A stretch of 64,000 bases of DNA from positions 1 to 64,000 of the forward strand of contig JAKSRR010000010.1 of NCBI GenBank assembly GCA_024403455.1. The letters are read 5' to 3'. A program made the position numbers and the translations under genes. The notes below the pieces were generated by a model that did not search any database, was not told the origin of the DNA, and worked only from the letters and a program-made list of their open reading frames with translations. Positions within the stretch are counted from its first letter, which is position 1, and each line of letters starts with the position of its first letter. This document shows positions 16,763-29,034 of this stretch, one piece after another. The stretch comes from Lachnospiraceae bacterium (lineage in GTDB: Bacteria; Bacillota; Clostridia; Lachnospirales; Lachnospiraceae).

Positions 16763-17959
16763 TTATTCTCCAATACATTCCTTGATATAGGCAGCATAGT
16801 ACCCGGGAAGATGATCTCCCCAAACACTCCGCAGCTCCGGATGTTTTATCTGGTAGTTGCCGACAGCAAATGTGGATATGCCAATGCGCTTCTCCCAAAT
16901 GCCATAATACAAGAAATGCCTAAACAATTTTTCATCATCATATTCACACTGCTCTGCTACCTGTGGATACAATGCAGCATAAAATGCAGGATCAAAAATA
17001 TATTCCTTGTAATTACAGATATAATCGTAATTATCATCCGGAACAGTGTCTAAAAAGTAACCAAATACTTCATTCTTCTTGAAATACATCTGACGCATAT
17101 CATTGAATCTGGTATGATTTCGCCATCCCGCTTCAATAGAAGTTCCTGAGGTATAGTCGTATTTCACATTTGGATACCGGGCTAAGAGCCGATTCCTGTT
17201 TGCTTCACTAATCTGGGTATGGGTGAACCACAATCTCTCCAGTTTGGGAAAATGCATTAGCGGTGTAATGTCCGATACCCTAGAATAGCTGATATTCAAA
17301 TCCACGATATTCTCACACACACTTAAGGGAGAATAATCCGCAATTCTGGTACAGAAAGATTCAAAATACATCAGTTCATGGAAATTCTCCACAATGGTAA
17401 TATCTGAGATTGGATTATCTACCAAAATAAGTGCTCTCAGCTTCGTTAATCCCTGCAGGGGAGAAATATCCGTAATTCGATTATGCCCAAGATCTAATGC
17501 TACCAGGTCCGTACAGTACTTAAATACCTGTACATCCGTATCATCCAGCATGTGCGTAATGACCTTTGGCTGCAGCGTGGAAAATCCCTTCGCATCCGTA
17601 CGAATAGACCAACGCTTCACATAGATGGTCCACACAAATCGCATGTCTGGAAACTCCGCAATGAGTCTGTCCATATCCTCTTGGGTAAGGTTCGTATTAT
17701 TTAACAAAATACGATTATTTCCATCTAGCTGATGAAGTTCCTCAATAAACACATCTAGGTCAGGAATGAAGCGCTTATCCAAATTAAGTGTCGGCGCACA
17801 GGGAGAAAACAACGTCCCCTGAATCCATACTGGCTGAGGATTATCTTCTGGCGATGCCTTTGCCTTACCAAAACATAGAATCATCAAACCAATCATTAAA
17901 ACTGGCAGGCCTAGAAGTTTAACAATCTTCGATTTTTTGCTATATTTCTTTTCTTTCAT
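16763..17959 (-). CDS. Surface leucine-rich-repeat protein
   Basis: A 398-residue exported or membrane-anchored protein. After a basic start, residues about 13-32 form a signal or anchor helix (KLLGLPVLMIGLMILCFG). About residues 140-270 carry leucine-rich repeats of internalin type (LVALDLGHNRITDISPLQGL, LRALILVDNPISDI, VDLNISYSRVSDITPL). The C-terminal 60 residues (YAALYPQVAEQCEYDDEKL, FRHFLYYGIWEKRIG) match a repeat common in clostridial cell-surface proteins. No catalytic motif is visible. The start at 17959 lacks a strong ribosome site; an upstream TTG at 17989 would overlap the SGNH gene. It is translationally linked to the zinc-ribbon gene that follows. Confidence 0.72.
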   Translation of the reverse strand: MKEKKYSKKSKIVKLLGLPVLMIGLMILCFGKAKASPEDNPQPVWIQGTLFSPCAPTLNLDKRFIPDLDVFIEELHQLDGNNRILLNNTNLTQEDMDRLIAEFPDMRFVWTIYVKRWSIRTDAKGFSTLQPKVITHMLDDTDVQVFKYCTDLVALDLGHNRITDISPLQGLTKLRALILVDNPISDITIVENFHELMYFESFCTRIADYSPLSVCENIVDLNISYSRVSDITPLMHFPKLERLWFTHTQISEANRNRLLARYPNVKYDYTSGTSIEAGWRNHTRFNDMRQMYFKKNEVFGYFLDTVPDDNYDYICNYKEYIFDPAFYAALYPQVAEQCEYDDEKLFRHFLYYGIWEKRIGISTFAVGNYQIKHPELRSVWGDHLPGYYAAYIKECIGE

Positions 17960-17978
17960 ATCACAATCGTATATTCTA

Positions 17979-19103
17979 CTAGTTCGCAATCACTGAAACC
18001 AAATAGAATGCACTCTGATCTTCCGGTGTTGTTTTTACAATCTTAAGTTCAATGGTATGTTCCTTATTTTCCCCATGGGAAAGTAATGTAGCCATATGCA
18101 GGGAATCTCCCCAGTCTTCATCAAAGTTCGCATCCACCAAAATCGGATGCGCTTCATCTCCATCAATCACAGCCTGGGCAACGGGTGCTGGCTTCTTAGG
18201 CGTTTTCTTATACTGTAGCGCCAGGCCAGAGCCCTTCACCTTGAAGGTAATGGTGTCTCCCGTATTTTTCGCAATCCAGCCTCTGGAAAAAATATCCAGA
18301 TAGCCTTCCTTCTCTCTGGAATCCTTAACAAATCCTTTCAGTTCCGGCAGTATATCTGCATTCTGAAAACGAGAAGAATATTCATAGGTATTGGGCGTTA
18401 TAGGAGCAGGTAGTTTTCCTGCCAAAGGCTCCATCTGCGGCTGCCCATCGATTTCTTCCAGCGCATGACAAATCACCCCTGCCAGAAGTTCATGACCCTG
18501 ATCATTAGGATGCAAATCATCTTCCGTAACATCCTTACTGGTGATTACCCCTTCTTTTACTAACGCATACACCGTAGGACGCATGGATACAGAAGGCAAA
18601 CCATAATGCGCGCCAACCTCTCTGTGATAATCTTCTGCGCTTCTTCCATCATCATAAAAAATATTATGAATCAAAAAGACTGCTGGCTGACATTCTGCAG
18701 AAAGAATGTGCCGAACTAACCCTTCATAAGTCTCTTTAAAGAAACTTCCTAATTCCTCTGGTGCAGGCTCATCATTGACAGAGAACTCTACAAACACAAG
18801 ATCCGGATGCTTGGAAAGCACATCCCCATCTACGCGGCTGACACCATACTGGCTGGAGGTTCCTCCGATACCTGCATTCACATAGGTAATCTCTGCCGTA
18901 GGATACTTCTTCACAAACCAATCATAGGTTCTCTTTGCGTAGCAAAGTTCATGGGTTGTTGCCAGGCACCCCTGGGTAATAGAACCGCCCAAAAATGCTA
19001 TGGTTACGGGTTCCCCTTTGGCGGCTTTATTAAGCACATCCTTAACCTTTGCGGTATTTCCTTTATGTACAAATCCCTTTGCGTAATCTATGGCAATACT
19101 CAT
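17979..19103 (-). CDS. SGNH/GDSL-type carbohydrate esterase
   Basis: A 374-residue SGNH hydrolase. Block I is FLGGSITQG with the nucleophile S41. Block II is NAGIGGTSSQYG. Block III has the Asn of FSVNDEP. Block V is DLHPNDQGH with the catalytic Asp and His. The C-terminal 130 residues form a beta-rich domain (RGWIAKNTGDTITFKVKGSG). Such two-domain esterases commonly remove acetyl groups from plant polysaccharides or their oligosaccharides. There is no signal peptide, so the substrate would be imported acetylated oligosaccharides, in line with the cytoplasmic GH5, GH31, GH74 and GH3 enzymes here. AGGA precedes the ATG. Confidence 0.85.
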   Translation of the reverse strand: MSIAIDYAKGFVHKGNTAKVKDVLNKAAKGEPVTIAFLGGSITQGCLATTHELCYAKRTYDWFVKKYPTAEITYVNAGIGGTSSQYGVSRVDGDVLSKHPDLVFVEFSVNDEPAPEELGSFFKETYEGLVRHILSAECQPAVFLIHNIFYDDGRSAEDYHREVGAHYGLPSVSMRPTVYALVKEGVITSKDVTEDDLHPNDQGHELLAGVICHALEEIDGQPQMEPLAGKLPAPITPNTYEYSSRFQNADILPELKGFVKDSREKEGYLDIFSRGWIAKNTGDTITFKVKGSGLALQYKKTPKKPAPVAQAVIDGDEAHPILVDANFDEDWGDSLHMATLLSHGENKEHTIELKIVKTTPEDQSAFYLVSVIAN

Positions 19104-19143
19104 AAAATATCCTATATTCCTTTTCTTTGCTTAAAACAATCTT

Positions 19144-19956
19144 TTATTTTTCGATAATGCGGTCTGGATCCGAGTCCAGAAGCAGTCTTTCAGCCACTTC
19201 CTTAAGGTCTGCTGTCTGTGTGACTACAGGCGCATTCTTATTCCGCTTTCTGCGCTTATCCTTCGTAGTCTCCTCTTCATCCTCATCAGGCATTTCTTCT
19301 TCATCCTTTACATGCCAAGGCTCCTCTTCTTCTTCATCCTCCTCATCCTCTTCCACATAATGTTTCATAATGAACTGCATGAAGAAAACCTGCGCGTACC
19401 AGAAGAATCCCGGAATAAGCATAACACTCCAAGGCATCATATAGACTGCAAGGATTCCCAGCAAAAACATGAAAAAGAAAAGAAGCGAAAAATGAAAATG
19501 CCTAAAGTATATATAAAATGCTAATTTTGTTATTTCAAACCGCGTCTCGTCAAAGTAGGAACACAAGGTGAAAATATAAAATGCCAGCACAATGAAGAAC
19601 GCTACAAATACATAAATGATAATGCTGAGCATCTGGGAAAACTCTGTTCCGTACCCATACAGATACACGCTGTCAAAAAATAAAAGTGCAAATACTAGTG
19701 TAAGTATGATATTGAATGGCAGCGTAACCTTGAAATTAGCTTTAAAGGATACGAAGAAGGTTCTGGTTACAGGAATCCCCTGTTTTCGAACGGCCCTTCG
19801 CATCGTATCGTGCGCTGCAGCACTGGCTGTTCCCATAGTCACAATCGGTAGGGAACAGATCATCCAAAGCAGGCCGGTCCAAATGACCCCTGCCAGAACA
19901 TTCATAAATTTTGCATATCTTGTTTCCGGGGAAAACAAATTATTAAACTTACTCAC
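19144..19956 (-). CDS. DUF624 (YesL-like) membrane protein with acidic tail
   Basis: A 270-residue protein. The first 200 residues are a DUF624/YesL membrane domain with about five helices (VIWTGLLWMICSLPIVTMG is the family block; HDTMRRAVRKQ follows). YesL-type proteins sit near oligosaccharide uptake operons in Bacillus and clostridia. Their function is unknown. The remainder is unusual: a highly acidic stretch (EEDEEDEEEEEPW, then DEEEMPDEDEEET) followed by a basic KDKRRKRNKN patch. The start is a GTG at 19956, with GAGG about 11 bases upstream. It is 36 bp from the HAD gene upstream and 40 bp from the SGNH esterase downstream. Confidence 0.8.
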   Translation of the reverse strand: MSKFNNLFSPETRYAKFMNVLAGVIWTGLLWMICSLPIVTMGTASAAAHDTMRRAVRKQGIPVTRTFFVSFKANFKVTLPFNIILTLVFALLFFDSVYLYGYGTEFSQMLSIIIYVFVAFFIVLAFYIFTLCSYFDETRFEITKLAFYIYFRHFHFSLLFFFMFLLGILAVYMMPWSVMLIPGFFWYAQVFFMQFIMKHYVEEDEEDEEEEEPWHVKDEEEMPDEDEEETTKDKRRKRNKNAPVVTQTADLKEVAERLLLDSDPDRIIEK

Positions 19957-19992
19957 GTCCTGAAAAACCTCAAACTCTACATATTGCTGGTC

Positions 19993-20646
19993 CTATGCAT
20001 TTAGCAAAGAACATAGCGCATTCACTTCATCAATCAGGTAATCTGCCCCTGCTTCCTCTAATGTTTCTCTAGAAGCATTTCCATAGGTCACACCACAGGT
20101 TTTCACCTGGGCTCCCTTTCCCATAGCGATATCCATGGGCATATCTCCAACCACCAGCACCTCTTCCGGCTGATAGCCAAAGACTTCCAATGTCTTTAAT
20201 ACAGGCTCTGGGTCCGGCTTTAACTTTGCTGTATCGTCTCCCCCTAGCACATACGTAAAGTATGCTTCTATCTCCATCTTCTGCAAAAATTCTTTTAGCG
20301 AAACAGAGTTTCTGGAAGAAGCGATGGTTAATCGATAACCGGCTTCATAAAGGGAGCGAAGCGTTTCCCTTACCCCTGGAAATAACACAGGAGGTATTTC
20401 TTCTTTCATCTCTTCAAATAGCTTTCGACTAAGAACGATACATTCCTTAATTCTATCTTCTGAAAGGGAAGGGTACAGTTTTTCAAAGCTTCCCCTCGCA
20501 GACAAACCAATGGTAGATGCACAGGTTTCTTCATCTAGCACAGGAAGCTGTAGCCGGCGCATGGTTTCCTGTTTCGAAGCAACAATGGTTTTTCGTGTAT
20601 CTACTAACGTTCCATCAAAGTCAAAAATCAAACATTTTATCTGCAT
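19993..20646 (-). CDS. HAD-family phosphatase, phosphoglycolate phosphatase-like
   Basis: A 217-residue haloacid dehalogenase-type phosphatase. Motif I is FDFDGTLVDT, with the nucleophile D9 and general acid D11. Motif II is in TIASSRN, motif III uses the Lys of KLKPDPEP, and motif IV is GDMPMDIAMG. A helical cap lies after motif I. It best fits the phosphoglycolate phosphatase/beta-phosphoglucomutase (Gph/PgmB) subfamily; substrate assignment is not safe. The start at 20646 shares bases with the AraC stop (TGATG), so the two are coupled. A longer frame to 20670 is less likely. Confidence 0.87.
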   Translation of the reverse strand: MQIKCLIFDFDGTLVDTRKTIVASKQETMRRLQLPVLDEETCASTIGLSARGSFEKLYPSLSEDRIKECIVLSRKLFEEMKEEIPPVLFPGVRETLRSLYEAGYRLTIASSRNSVSLKEFLQKMEIEAYFTYVLGGDDTAKLKPDPEPVLKTLEVFGYQPEEVLVVGDMPMDIAMGKGAQVKTCGVTYGNASRETLEEAGADYLIDEVNALCSLLNA

Positions 20647-21542
20647 CAGCTTTTCACCCACTGGGCCCACTTCTTTCGATACTCTTCCGGCGACATGTGT
20701 TCCTGACCATCCAGCATAGAAACAAACTGATCCGCACTGGAAAATCCCGCTTCCGCAATAACTTCCTCTACCGGTTTAATGGTAAAACGAAGTGCTTCCT
20801 TTGCATTGTTATATCGTCTGTTCACAATATAGTCGGATAAAGTAATGCCATATTTTCCTTCAAAGACCTCATTCAGCTTCTCTGGATGGGTACCATACTG
20901 CACTGCCAGCGTTCCTAAAAGTCCATGCTCTGCACAGTGCTCATTAACTGCTTCACGAAGATTCTCAAAAAGATCTTCCTCTTCCGCATCCTCGTGATCC
21001 ACAGAAAGTTCCTTTTCACCAACAACAAAAGAAAGTATTTTCATTAACAATGTGCTGATTTTGTGAGAGCTCTGCATCTCACTCATCACCGTATTCTTCT
21101 CTTCTAAGCTCTTTAATTCCTGTAAAATCGCAGCGTAGCTATCCGTTTCTTCTGGAGTAAATACTGGAGAATTGCCGCTCCCCTCTAAATACAAAGCATA
21201 TAACTGTTTCGGCAGTTCACCGTAGAAATGTACCCAGGCTATGGTCCAGGGATTCTCCGCACTGCTTAAATGTTCATAATGCTTTACGCAGTCGATGAAG
21301 ACACAATCGCCCTTCTTAACTTCATAGACCTTTCCACCGGTGGTAACACTTCCTTTTCCTTCTTTTACTACAAAGAAAAGATAGGATTTTAAATTCTCTC
21401 GAATACAACTGTGGGGTTTTAAACTAGTCAGTTCTCCCACTTCCTGCACAAAGGATAAATGCTTTCTCGCAAAGGAAGAGGGTGTATGAATCACACGATC
21501 AGAACTGGTTTTTCCTTCTTCTACAAAAAATTCTTGATTCAT
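20646..21542 (-). CDS. AraC-family regulator with cupin sensor domain
   Basis: A 298-residue regulator. The N-terminal half is a cupin-like sugar-sensing domain (GKGSVTTGGKVYEVKKGDCVFIDC, HYEHLSS, then WTIAWVHFYGE). The C-terminal 100 residues hold the two helix-turn-helix units (LLGTLAVQYGTHPEKLNEVF and VEEVIAEAGFSSADQFV, ending MSPEEYRKKW). The second unit departs from the usual GFSxxSYFxRxFKK pattern. It overlaps rmd upstream by four bases (ATGA) and the HAD gene downstream by one, so it is part of the same message. GAAGGAGG lies before the ATG. The ligand is unknown; it may respond to a sugar. Confidence 0.87.
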   Translation of the reverse strand: MNQEFFVEEGKTSSDRVIHTPSSFARKHLSFVQEVGELTSLKPHSCIRENLKSYLFFVVKEGKGSVTTGGKVYEVKKGDCVFIDCVKHYEHLSSAENPWTIAWVHFYGELPKQLYALYLEGSGNSPVFTPEETDSYAAILQELKSLEEKNTVMSEMQSSHKISTLLMKILSFVVGEKELSVDHEDAEEEDLFENLREAVNEHCAEHGLLGTLAVQYGTHPEKLNEVFEGKYGITLSDYIVNRRYNNAKEALRFTIKPVEEVIAEAGFSSADQFVSMLDGQEHMSPEEYRKKWAQWVKS

Positions 21543-22498
21543 CCCTTCGCCTCCTTCTCAATGTAGTCTCGCCAGTAATTCAGAACTTCCTTGATGGTTT
21601 GTTCTAAGGGTATTTCTGGGAGCCACTGCGTTTCCTGATGCAGTTTGGTAATATCTGCTTCGATAATCGGAACATCGACCGGACGTATCTTTGCAGGATC
21701 CACCTCCACCTCAATGGCAGCAGAAGATTGTTCAATGATCATCTGCAGAATCTGACGGATTTCTCTCGCTTTACCGCTTCCTACATTGTAGGTTTCACCC
21801 TGCTGTCCTTTCGCTGCAAGTAAAGCGTATGCCCGTACCACATCACGAACGTCCGTAAAATCTCTCTGCGCAGAAAGATTGCCCACATACATTTTGGGCT
21901 CTCGCAGTCCTTTCTCAATCTCTGCCACCTGTCTGCAAAAATCAGACACAACAAAGATGGAGGACTGGCCAGGACCAATATGATTAAAGGCGCGCACCAT
22001 AATCAGTTCCATATCGTAGGCTTTGGAATATATGCTTCCAATCATGTTCTGACAAGCCTTCGTGGCTGCATAAATGTTTCCTGGATCCAATCGATTCTCT
22101 TCCTTAATTGGTGTTTCCCCAGAACGAATATGTCCGTATTCCTCTCCAGAACCTATTATTACTACGCGTGGCTTGTAAAAGAGTTCACGGATAGCATCCA
22201 TCAGATTGATGGCACCTTTGATATTTACATCCACCGTAAGACAGGGATTCTTCCAGGCAACACTGACACTACTCTGCGCAGCCAAGTGAAAAATATAATC
22301 TGGACGCAACCGAAACAGTAGTTCCGTAATCGCGTCCTTATCTAAAATATTTAGGTCATACACATCGGCAGGTATCTCTGACAAAACTTCCTGAGGAAGT
22401 TTTGTCGCACTCACCTGGTAGCCTAAATCATTATGCAAATGTCTGATCAGGTAGCTGCCAACAAAGCCGGCAGCACCTATTACCAGAGCCTTTTTCAT
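21539..22498 (-). CDS. rmd: GDP-6-deoxy-4-keto-D-mannose reductase (Rmd-like)
   Basis: A 319-residue short-chain dehydrogenase of the extended NDP-sugar epimerase/reductase class. The Rossmann motif is IGAAGFVGSYL (about 7-17), and the catalytic Tyr/Lys are in YAATKA (about 143-148). FHLAAQSSVSVAW and VRAFNHIGPGQ are family blocks. It follows gmd, which makes GDP-4-keto-6-deoxy-D-mannose. That pairing favours reduction to GDP-D-rhamnose (Rmd). The alternative, the two-step fucose synthase (Fcl), normally has more residues and different blocks. Gmd plus Rmd would supply D-rhamnose for surface glycans. GGAG precedes the start by 11 bases; 18 bp separate it from gmd. Confidence 0.82.
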   Translation of the reverse strand: MKKALVIGAAGFVGSYLIRHLHNDLGYQVSATKLPQEVLSEIPADVYDLNILDKDAITELLFRLRPDYIFHLAAQSSVSVAWKNPCLTVDVNIKGAINLMDAIRELFYKPRVVIIGSGEEYGHIRSGETPIKEENRLDPGNIYAATKACQNMIGSIYSKAYDMELIMVRAFNHIGPGQSSIFVVSDFCRQVAEIEKGLREPKMYVGNLSAQRDFTDVRDVVRAYALLAAKGQQGETYNVGSGKAREIRQILQMIIEQSSAAIEVEVDPAKIRPVDVPIIEADITKLHQETQWLPEIPLEQTIKEVLNYWRDYIEKEAKG

Positions 22499-22516
22499 CT
22501 ACAACATCTCCAACAA

Positions 22517-25997
<3,481 letters not shown>

Positions 25998-26003
25998 GAA
26001 TGT

Positions 26004-27275
26004 TTAACTATTCTCCTGATAGGCAGCTAATGTTCTTTGGGTATCAAAGTAGTTTCTGTATAAATCCTGCTGACACAGAGGATCCTCCGGGAACTCCTTT
26101 TTAAACAGATCAATCAGATAATCATCCGTCATGCTGGCAATGAAATCCACCACCGCATCCTCTGGATACTGTCCTTCTCTTAACTTCTCTGTTCCCTTAT
26201 GGTAATAGCAGTCGTGATAAACCTTCATGTGGTAGGTGTATAAAATGGACTGCTGGTTTTCTTCTTTTCTGTCGGATAATAGCTTGTCGTAGAGTTTTCG
26301 CATCATGGCCTCTACAATCTCCAGGCCATCATTTTCTCCTGCGTAGATACGACTGCCATTTTCTTTCTTCATGGCCATAAGATCATCTACAACCGCTTTA
26401 TCCAGTTTAATATAAGGCTTTCCAAAACTGTTTTTGACAATATTCTTAACAACCTTGCCAATGACCTGGCTGTTCATACCTTCGCCAAACACTTTACCAG
26501 TGGTGTAGTCTGTTGCGCGGCGAATTCCCAGTTTTTCTGCATCCTGTCTATCCTTGGCAACATATGCGATTACGTCACTGATACGTACCACGCAGCCTTC
26601 CAAGGTTCCAGGACGAAGATGACTTCCAAAATCAGGCTCGGTATAACACTTTTCCAGCACTTCTTTAAATGCCGCAAAGTCTGTTAACGTTCCCGGGCCA
26701 TATTCTGCATCAAAATCCTTCTCTCCATTGTGACAAAGAATGCCATCGTAAGTCTGCAATGTCAGATTGGCCGGCGTAACATTCATAAGCGCCCGAACGC
26801 TATGAACATTATGATTAAAATAACGTCCTGTTCCCGGATGCTTCTCTGTTCCATCATGGTAAAGAGTATTTAAGTATCTTTCCCCGGTATGCCCAAAGGG
26901 TGTATGTCCAACATCATGACCTAACGCAATCGCTCTGGCCAAGTCTACGTTGAGATTCAAATGCTCACAGATAAGTGTCGCAATTCTAGCAACCAGCTGC
27001 ACATGCAAAGAACGTCTGGTCAAATCGTCGTTGTGATAAAAAGAAAACACCTGGGTCTTATCAGACAAACGATTATAGAATGGATTGTGCAGAATCTTAT
27101 CTACATCGACAGAGTACGCACCACGAAAACCATCCTCCTGGCGGTATGCATAAGCACGCAGCGCATCCTTTTCGTGAGCGGCACCTGCTGACAGTAATGC
27201 CTCCCTGGCTGCCCGTCCACTCTCCCAAGCGGTCTTCATCTCTCCTTCAAATGTAAAATAATCTGTTCCTACCAT
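26004..27275 (-). CDS. dgt: dGTP triphosphohydrolase (HD-domain)
   Basis: A 423-residue dGTPase-like enzyme. The HD metal site is in ALGHDVGHTPFGH (about 113-125), with a first His in LTRRSLHVQLVARI. It would split dGTP into deoxyguanosine and triphosphate, in the cytoplasm. FNHNVHSVR and DGILCHNGEKDF are other family blocks. The start at 27275 has no strong ribosome site; a downstream ATG at 27239 has one but at cramped spacing. dGTPases can act in phage defence by lowering dNTPs, but nothing adjacent points that way. It is 18 bp from the coiled-coil gene upstream and 6 bp from the histidine kinase downstream. Confidence 0.9.
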   Translation of the reverse strand: MVGTDYFTFEGEMKTAWESGRAAREALLSAGAAHEKDALRAYAYRQEDGFRGAYSVDVDKILHNPFYNRLSDKTQVFSFYHNDDLTRRSLHVQLVARIATLICEHLNLNVDLARAIALGHDVGHTPFGHTGERYLNTLYHDGTEKHPGTGRYFNHNVHSVRALMNVTPANLTLQTYDGILCHNGEKDFDAEYGPGTLTDFAAFKEVLEKCYTEPDFGSHLRPGTLEGCVVRISDVIAYVAKDRQDAEKLGIRRATDYTTGKVFGEGMNSQVIGKVVKNIVKNSFGKPYIKLDKAVVDDLMAMKKENGSRIYAGENDGLEIVEAMMRKLYDKLLSDRKEENQQSILYTYHMKVYHDCYYHKGTEKLREGQYPEDAVVDFIASMTDDYLIDLFKKEFPEDPLCQQDLYRNYFDTQRTLAAYQENS

Positions 27276-27293
27276 ATCGTTCTGACGAATGAT

Positions 27294-28175
27294 TTATTCC
27301 TTTGCTTTATCTAACAGCGCTTCCCACTCTGCACGAATCCGGTCCGCTTCTGCTTCTGCCTGCTCTAGTGCTCCTTCCGCACCAAATACCAAACCTTCTC
27401 TTACACTGGTCTTGGAATTGGCCGACACTGCCATCTGCTCCGCAAAAGCAATGCGCTCTTTCACTTCCTCTACCTGCCCCTGCAAATGGGCAATCTCAGC
27501 ATTTAGTAAAGCCATCTTTTTTGCCCTATGCTCTTCAGCAATGGACACACGGCTCTCTGCCTCCTCGGCTTTACTCTTTGCTTCTTCTATATCTCTGGTG
27601 AAGATTTCAATATCTTCTGCCAGCATCTTCTTTCGTTTGAAGTCTAACGCGAAGGTACTTCTTAACTGATTCTCCAAATCGGCTTTTTTATTGGTCAAGG
27701 TACGAACACGCTCCGATAAGGTATGTGCCTGCCCTGCCAGCTCCCCAGCTTCTTTCTTGTACGCTTCCTCAATCTCTGCCACGTCCATGTTGTACGTAAC
27801 CATGCGGGCATCATAGGCTGTACGTCTCACTTCCAAAAGATCAAAATCCTGCATGAGCTGACTCTGAATCGGAGACAGTGCATTTTCCTCGCGGCTGTGC
27901 TCTTTACGCACCTTTGCCAGTTCTCGCTCCTTCTTCCGGACTTCTCCCTCTGCTTTGTCTAACTGTTTCTTTAGGTTCTCTGCTTCTACAAAAAGCGATT
28001 CTTTATCCTTGCATTTCTGCAGATACTCTGCCGCATCCTTGTAATCTCCGAGAGCCTTCCAAAGCTTCATGGTTTCCTTACAGGTTTTCACTGAAACCAT
28101 ATCTTTAAAAGACTGTAATGCTTCTTTATATTCCTTTTTCAAATCTCTGTTTTTTGCAGAGGCTTCTGCTGCCAT
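27294..28175 (-). CDS. Coiled-coil protein of unknown function
   Basis: A 293-residue soluble protein, charged and mostly predicted coiled coil from about 65 to 290 (LKKQLDKAEGEVRKKERELAKV, EEAKSKAEEAESRVSIAEEHR). The N-terminal 60 residues contain the short repeat KALGDYKDAAEYLQKCKDK, a TPR-like unit common in clostridial proteins. AAGGAG precedes the ATG at 28175; a longer frame to 28208 is not supported. It is the first gene of the long array. A TTCAAA-17-TAAAAT promoter lies just upstream. No catalytic motif is present. A structural or scaffold role is a guess. Confidence 0.7.
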   Translation of the reverse strand: MAAEASAKNRDLKKEYKEALQSFKDMVSVKTCKETMKLWKALGDYKDAAEYLQKCKDKESLFVEAENLKKQLDKAEGEVRKKERELAKVRKEHSREENALSPIQSQLMQDFDLLEVRRTAYDARMVTYNMDVAEIEEAYKKEAGELAGQAHTLSERVRTLTNKKADLENQLRSTFALDFKRKKMLAEDIEIFTRDIEEAKSKAEEAESRVSIAEEHRAKKMALLNAEIAHLQGQVEEVKERIAFAEQMAVSANSKTSVREGLVFGAEGALEQAEAEADRIRAEWEALLDKAKE

Positions 28176-28222
28176 ACCGGCTCCTTTTTGAGCATAGAAA
28201 AAAAGCATAAAATATCATTATT

Positions 28223-28251
28223 ATTTTATCATATTTGGGGTATTTTTTGAA
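28223..28251 (-). promoter_or_regulatory. Promoter of the coiled-coil/dgt/kinase array
   Basis: Minus-strand TTCAAA (28246-28251) and TAAAAT (28223-28228) are separated by 17 bp. The boxes sit in the gap between the methyltransferase gene and the coiled-coil gene, about 50 bp before the start codon. Confidence 0.5.
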
Positions 28252-28254
28252 CTT

Positions 28255-29034
28255 TTATGAACGTTGGCGCTTTACTTCATAGAGCAGGATAGCACCGCTC
28301 ACGGAAGCATTTAAACTTTCCACCACGCCAGACATAGGAATACGTATATTACCGGTCGTATGCGTTAGAATCGCATCAGAAAGACCGGCTCCTTCATTGC
28401 CAATTAATATGGCTGTTTTTTCGCCATAAGATACTTCTGTATATACCTCGGAACCTTCCAGTGCAGCGCCATAAATGCTGGTTCCTGCATCCTTTAATTC
28501 CTCCATAAGCGCTGTCATGTCTTCTGTATAAAGGAAAGGCATGCGAAGTAAACTGCCCATCGTCGAACGAACTACCTTGGGGTTAAAGACATCTACTGTC
28601 CCTTTGGTCATAATAATCCCTTTGACGCCAGCTGCTTCTGCTGTACGAAACAGTGTGCCCAGGTTTCCTGGATCTTGCAAATCCTCCAGTAGCAGAAGAA
28701 AGTCTCCCTGCAATAGCTGTTTTTTATCATAATGCATGCATTTGCATACACAAAGAACGCCCTGAGACGTCTGGGTATCACTCATCTTCTGGAGCACATC
28801 TTCCGCTACTAGTTCGTAACGAAGCTGCTTCAGTTTCTTAAACACAGCCGCATTCTTATCATTCTTTTTCAAAAATGCTTCTGTAACATAGGTTTCCTTA
28901 ATCATCTCTACGGGAGTCTCCACAAACATGCGAAGTCCTTCCACTAAAAAAGCATCGGCCTCGCGACGCGCTCTGGCGCGAGACCGAAGATTAATCACTT
29001 CCTTCACTTTTGGGTTATTCAGGGATGTGAGCAT
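28255..29034 (-). CDS. TrmH/SpoU-family RNA 2'-O-methyltransferase
   Basis: A 259-residue SPOUT enzyme. The N-terminal substrate-binding part (about 1-100) begins LNNPKVKEVINLRSRARARREADAFLVEGLR, typical of the TrmH/RlmB group. The C-terminal knot domain has LLLLEDLQDPGNLGTLFRTAEAAG, then AILIGNEGAGLS, then IPMSGVVESLNASVSGAILLYE, which are motifs 1-3 including the catalytic Arg and SAM-binding knot. It methylates a ribose in rRNA or tRNA; the exact nucleotide cannot be set from sequence. It overlaps the pfkA stop in TAATG, so the two are translationally coupled. Confidence 0.9.
   Translation of the reverse strand: MLTSLNNPKVKEVINLRSRARARREADAFLVEGLRMFVETPVEMIKETYVTEAFLKKNDKNAAVFKKLKQLRYELVAEDVLQKMSDTQTSQGVLCVCKCMHYDKKQLLQGDFLLLLEDLQDPGNLGTLFRTAEAAGVKGIIMTKGTVDVFNPKVVRSTMGSLLRMPFLYTEDMTALMEELKDAGTSIYGAALEGSEVYTEVSYGEKTAILIGNEGAGLSDAILTHTTGNIRIPMSGVVESLNASVSGAILLYEVKRQRS

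Noticed and set aside
26004..27275. dGTPase as a dedicated phage defence gene
   Set aside because: Neighbours are a kinase and sugar genes, not defence genes; a housekeeping dGTPase explains it.
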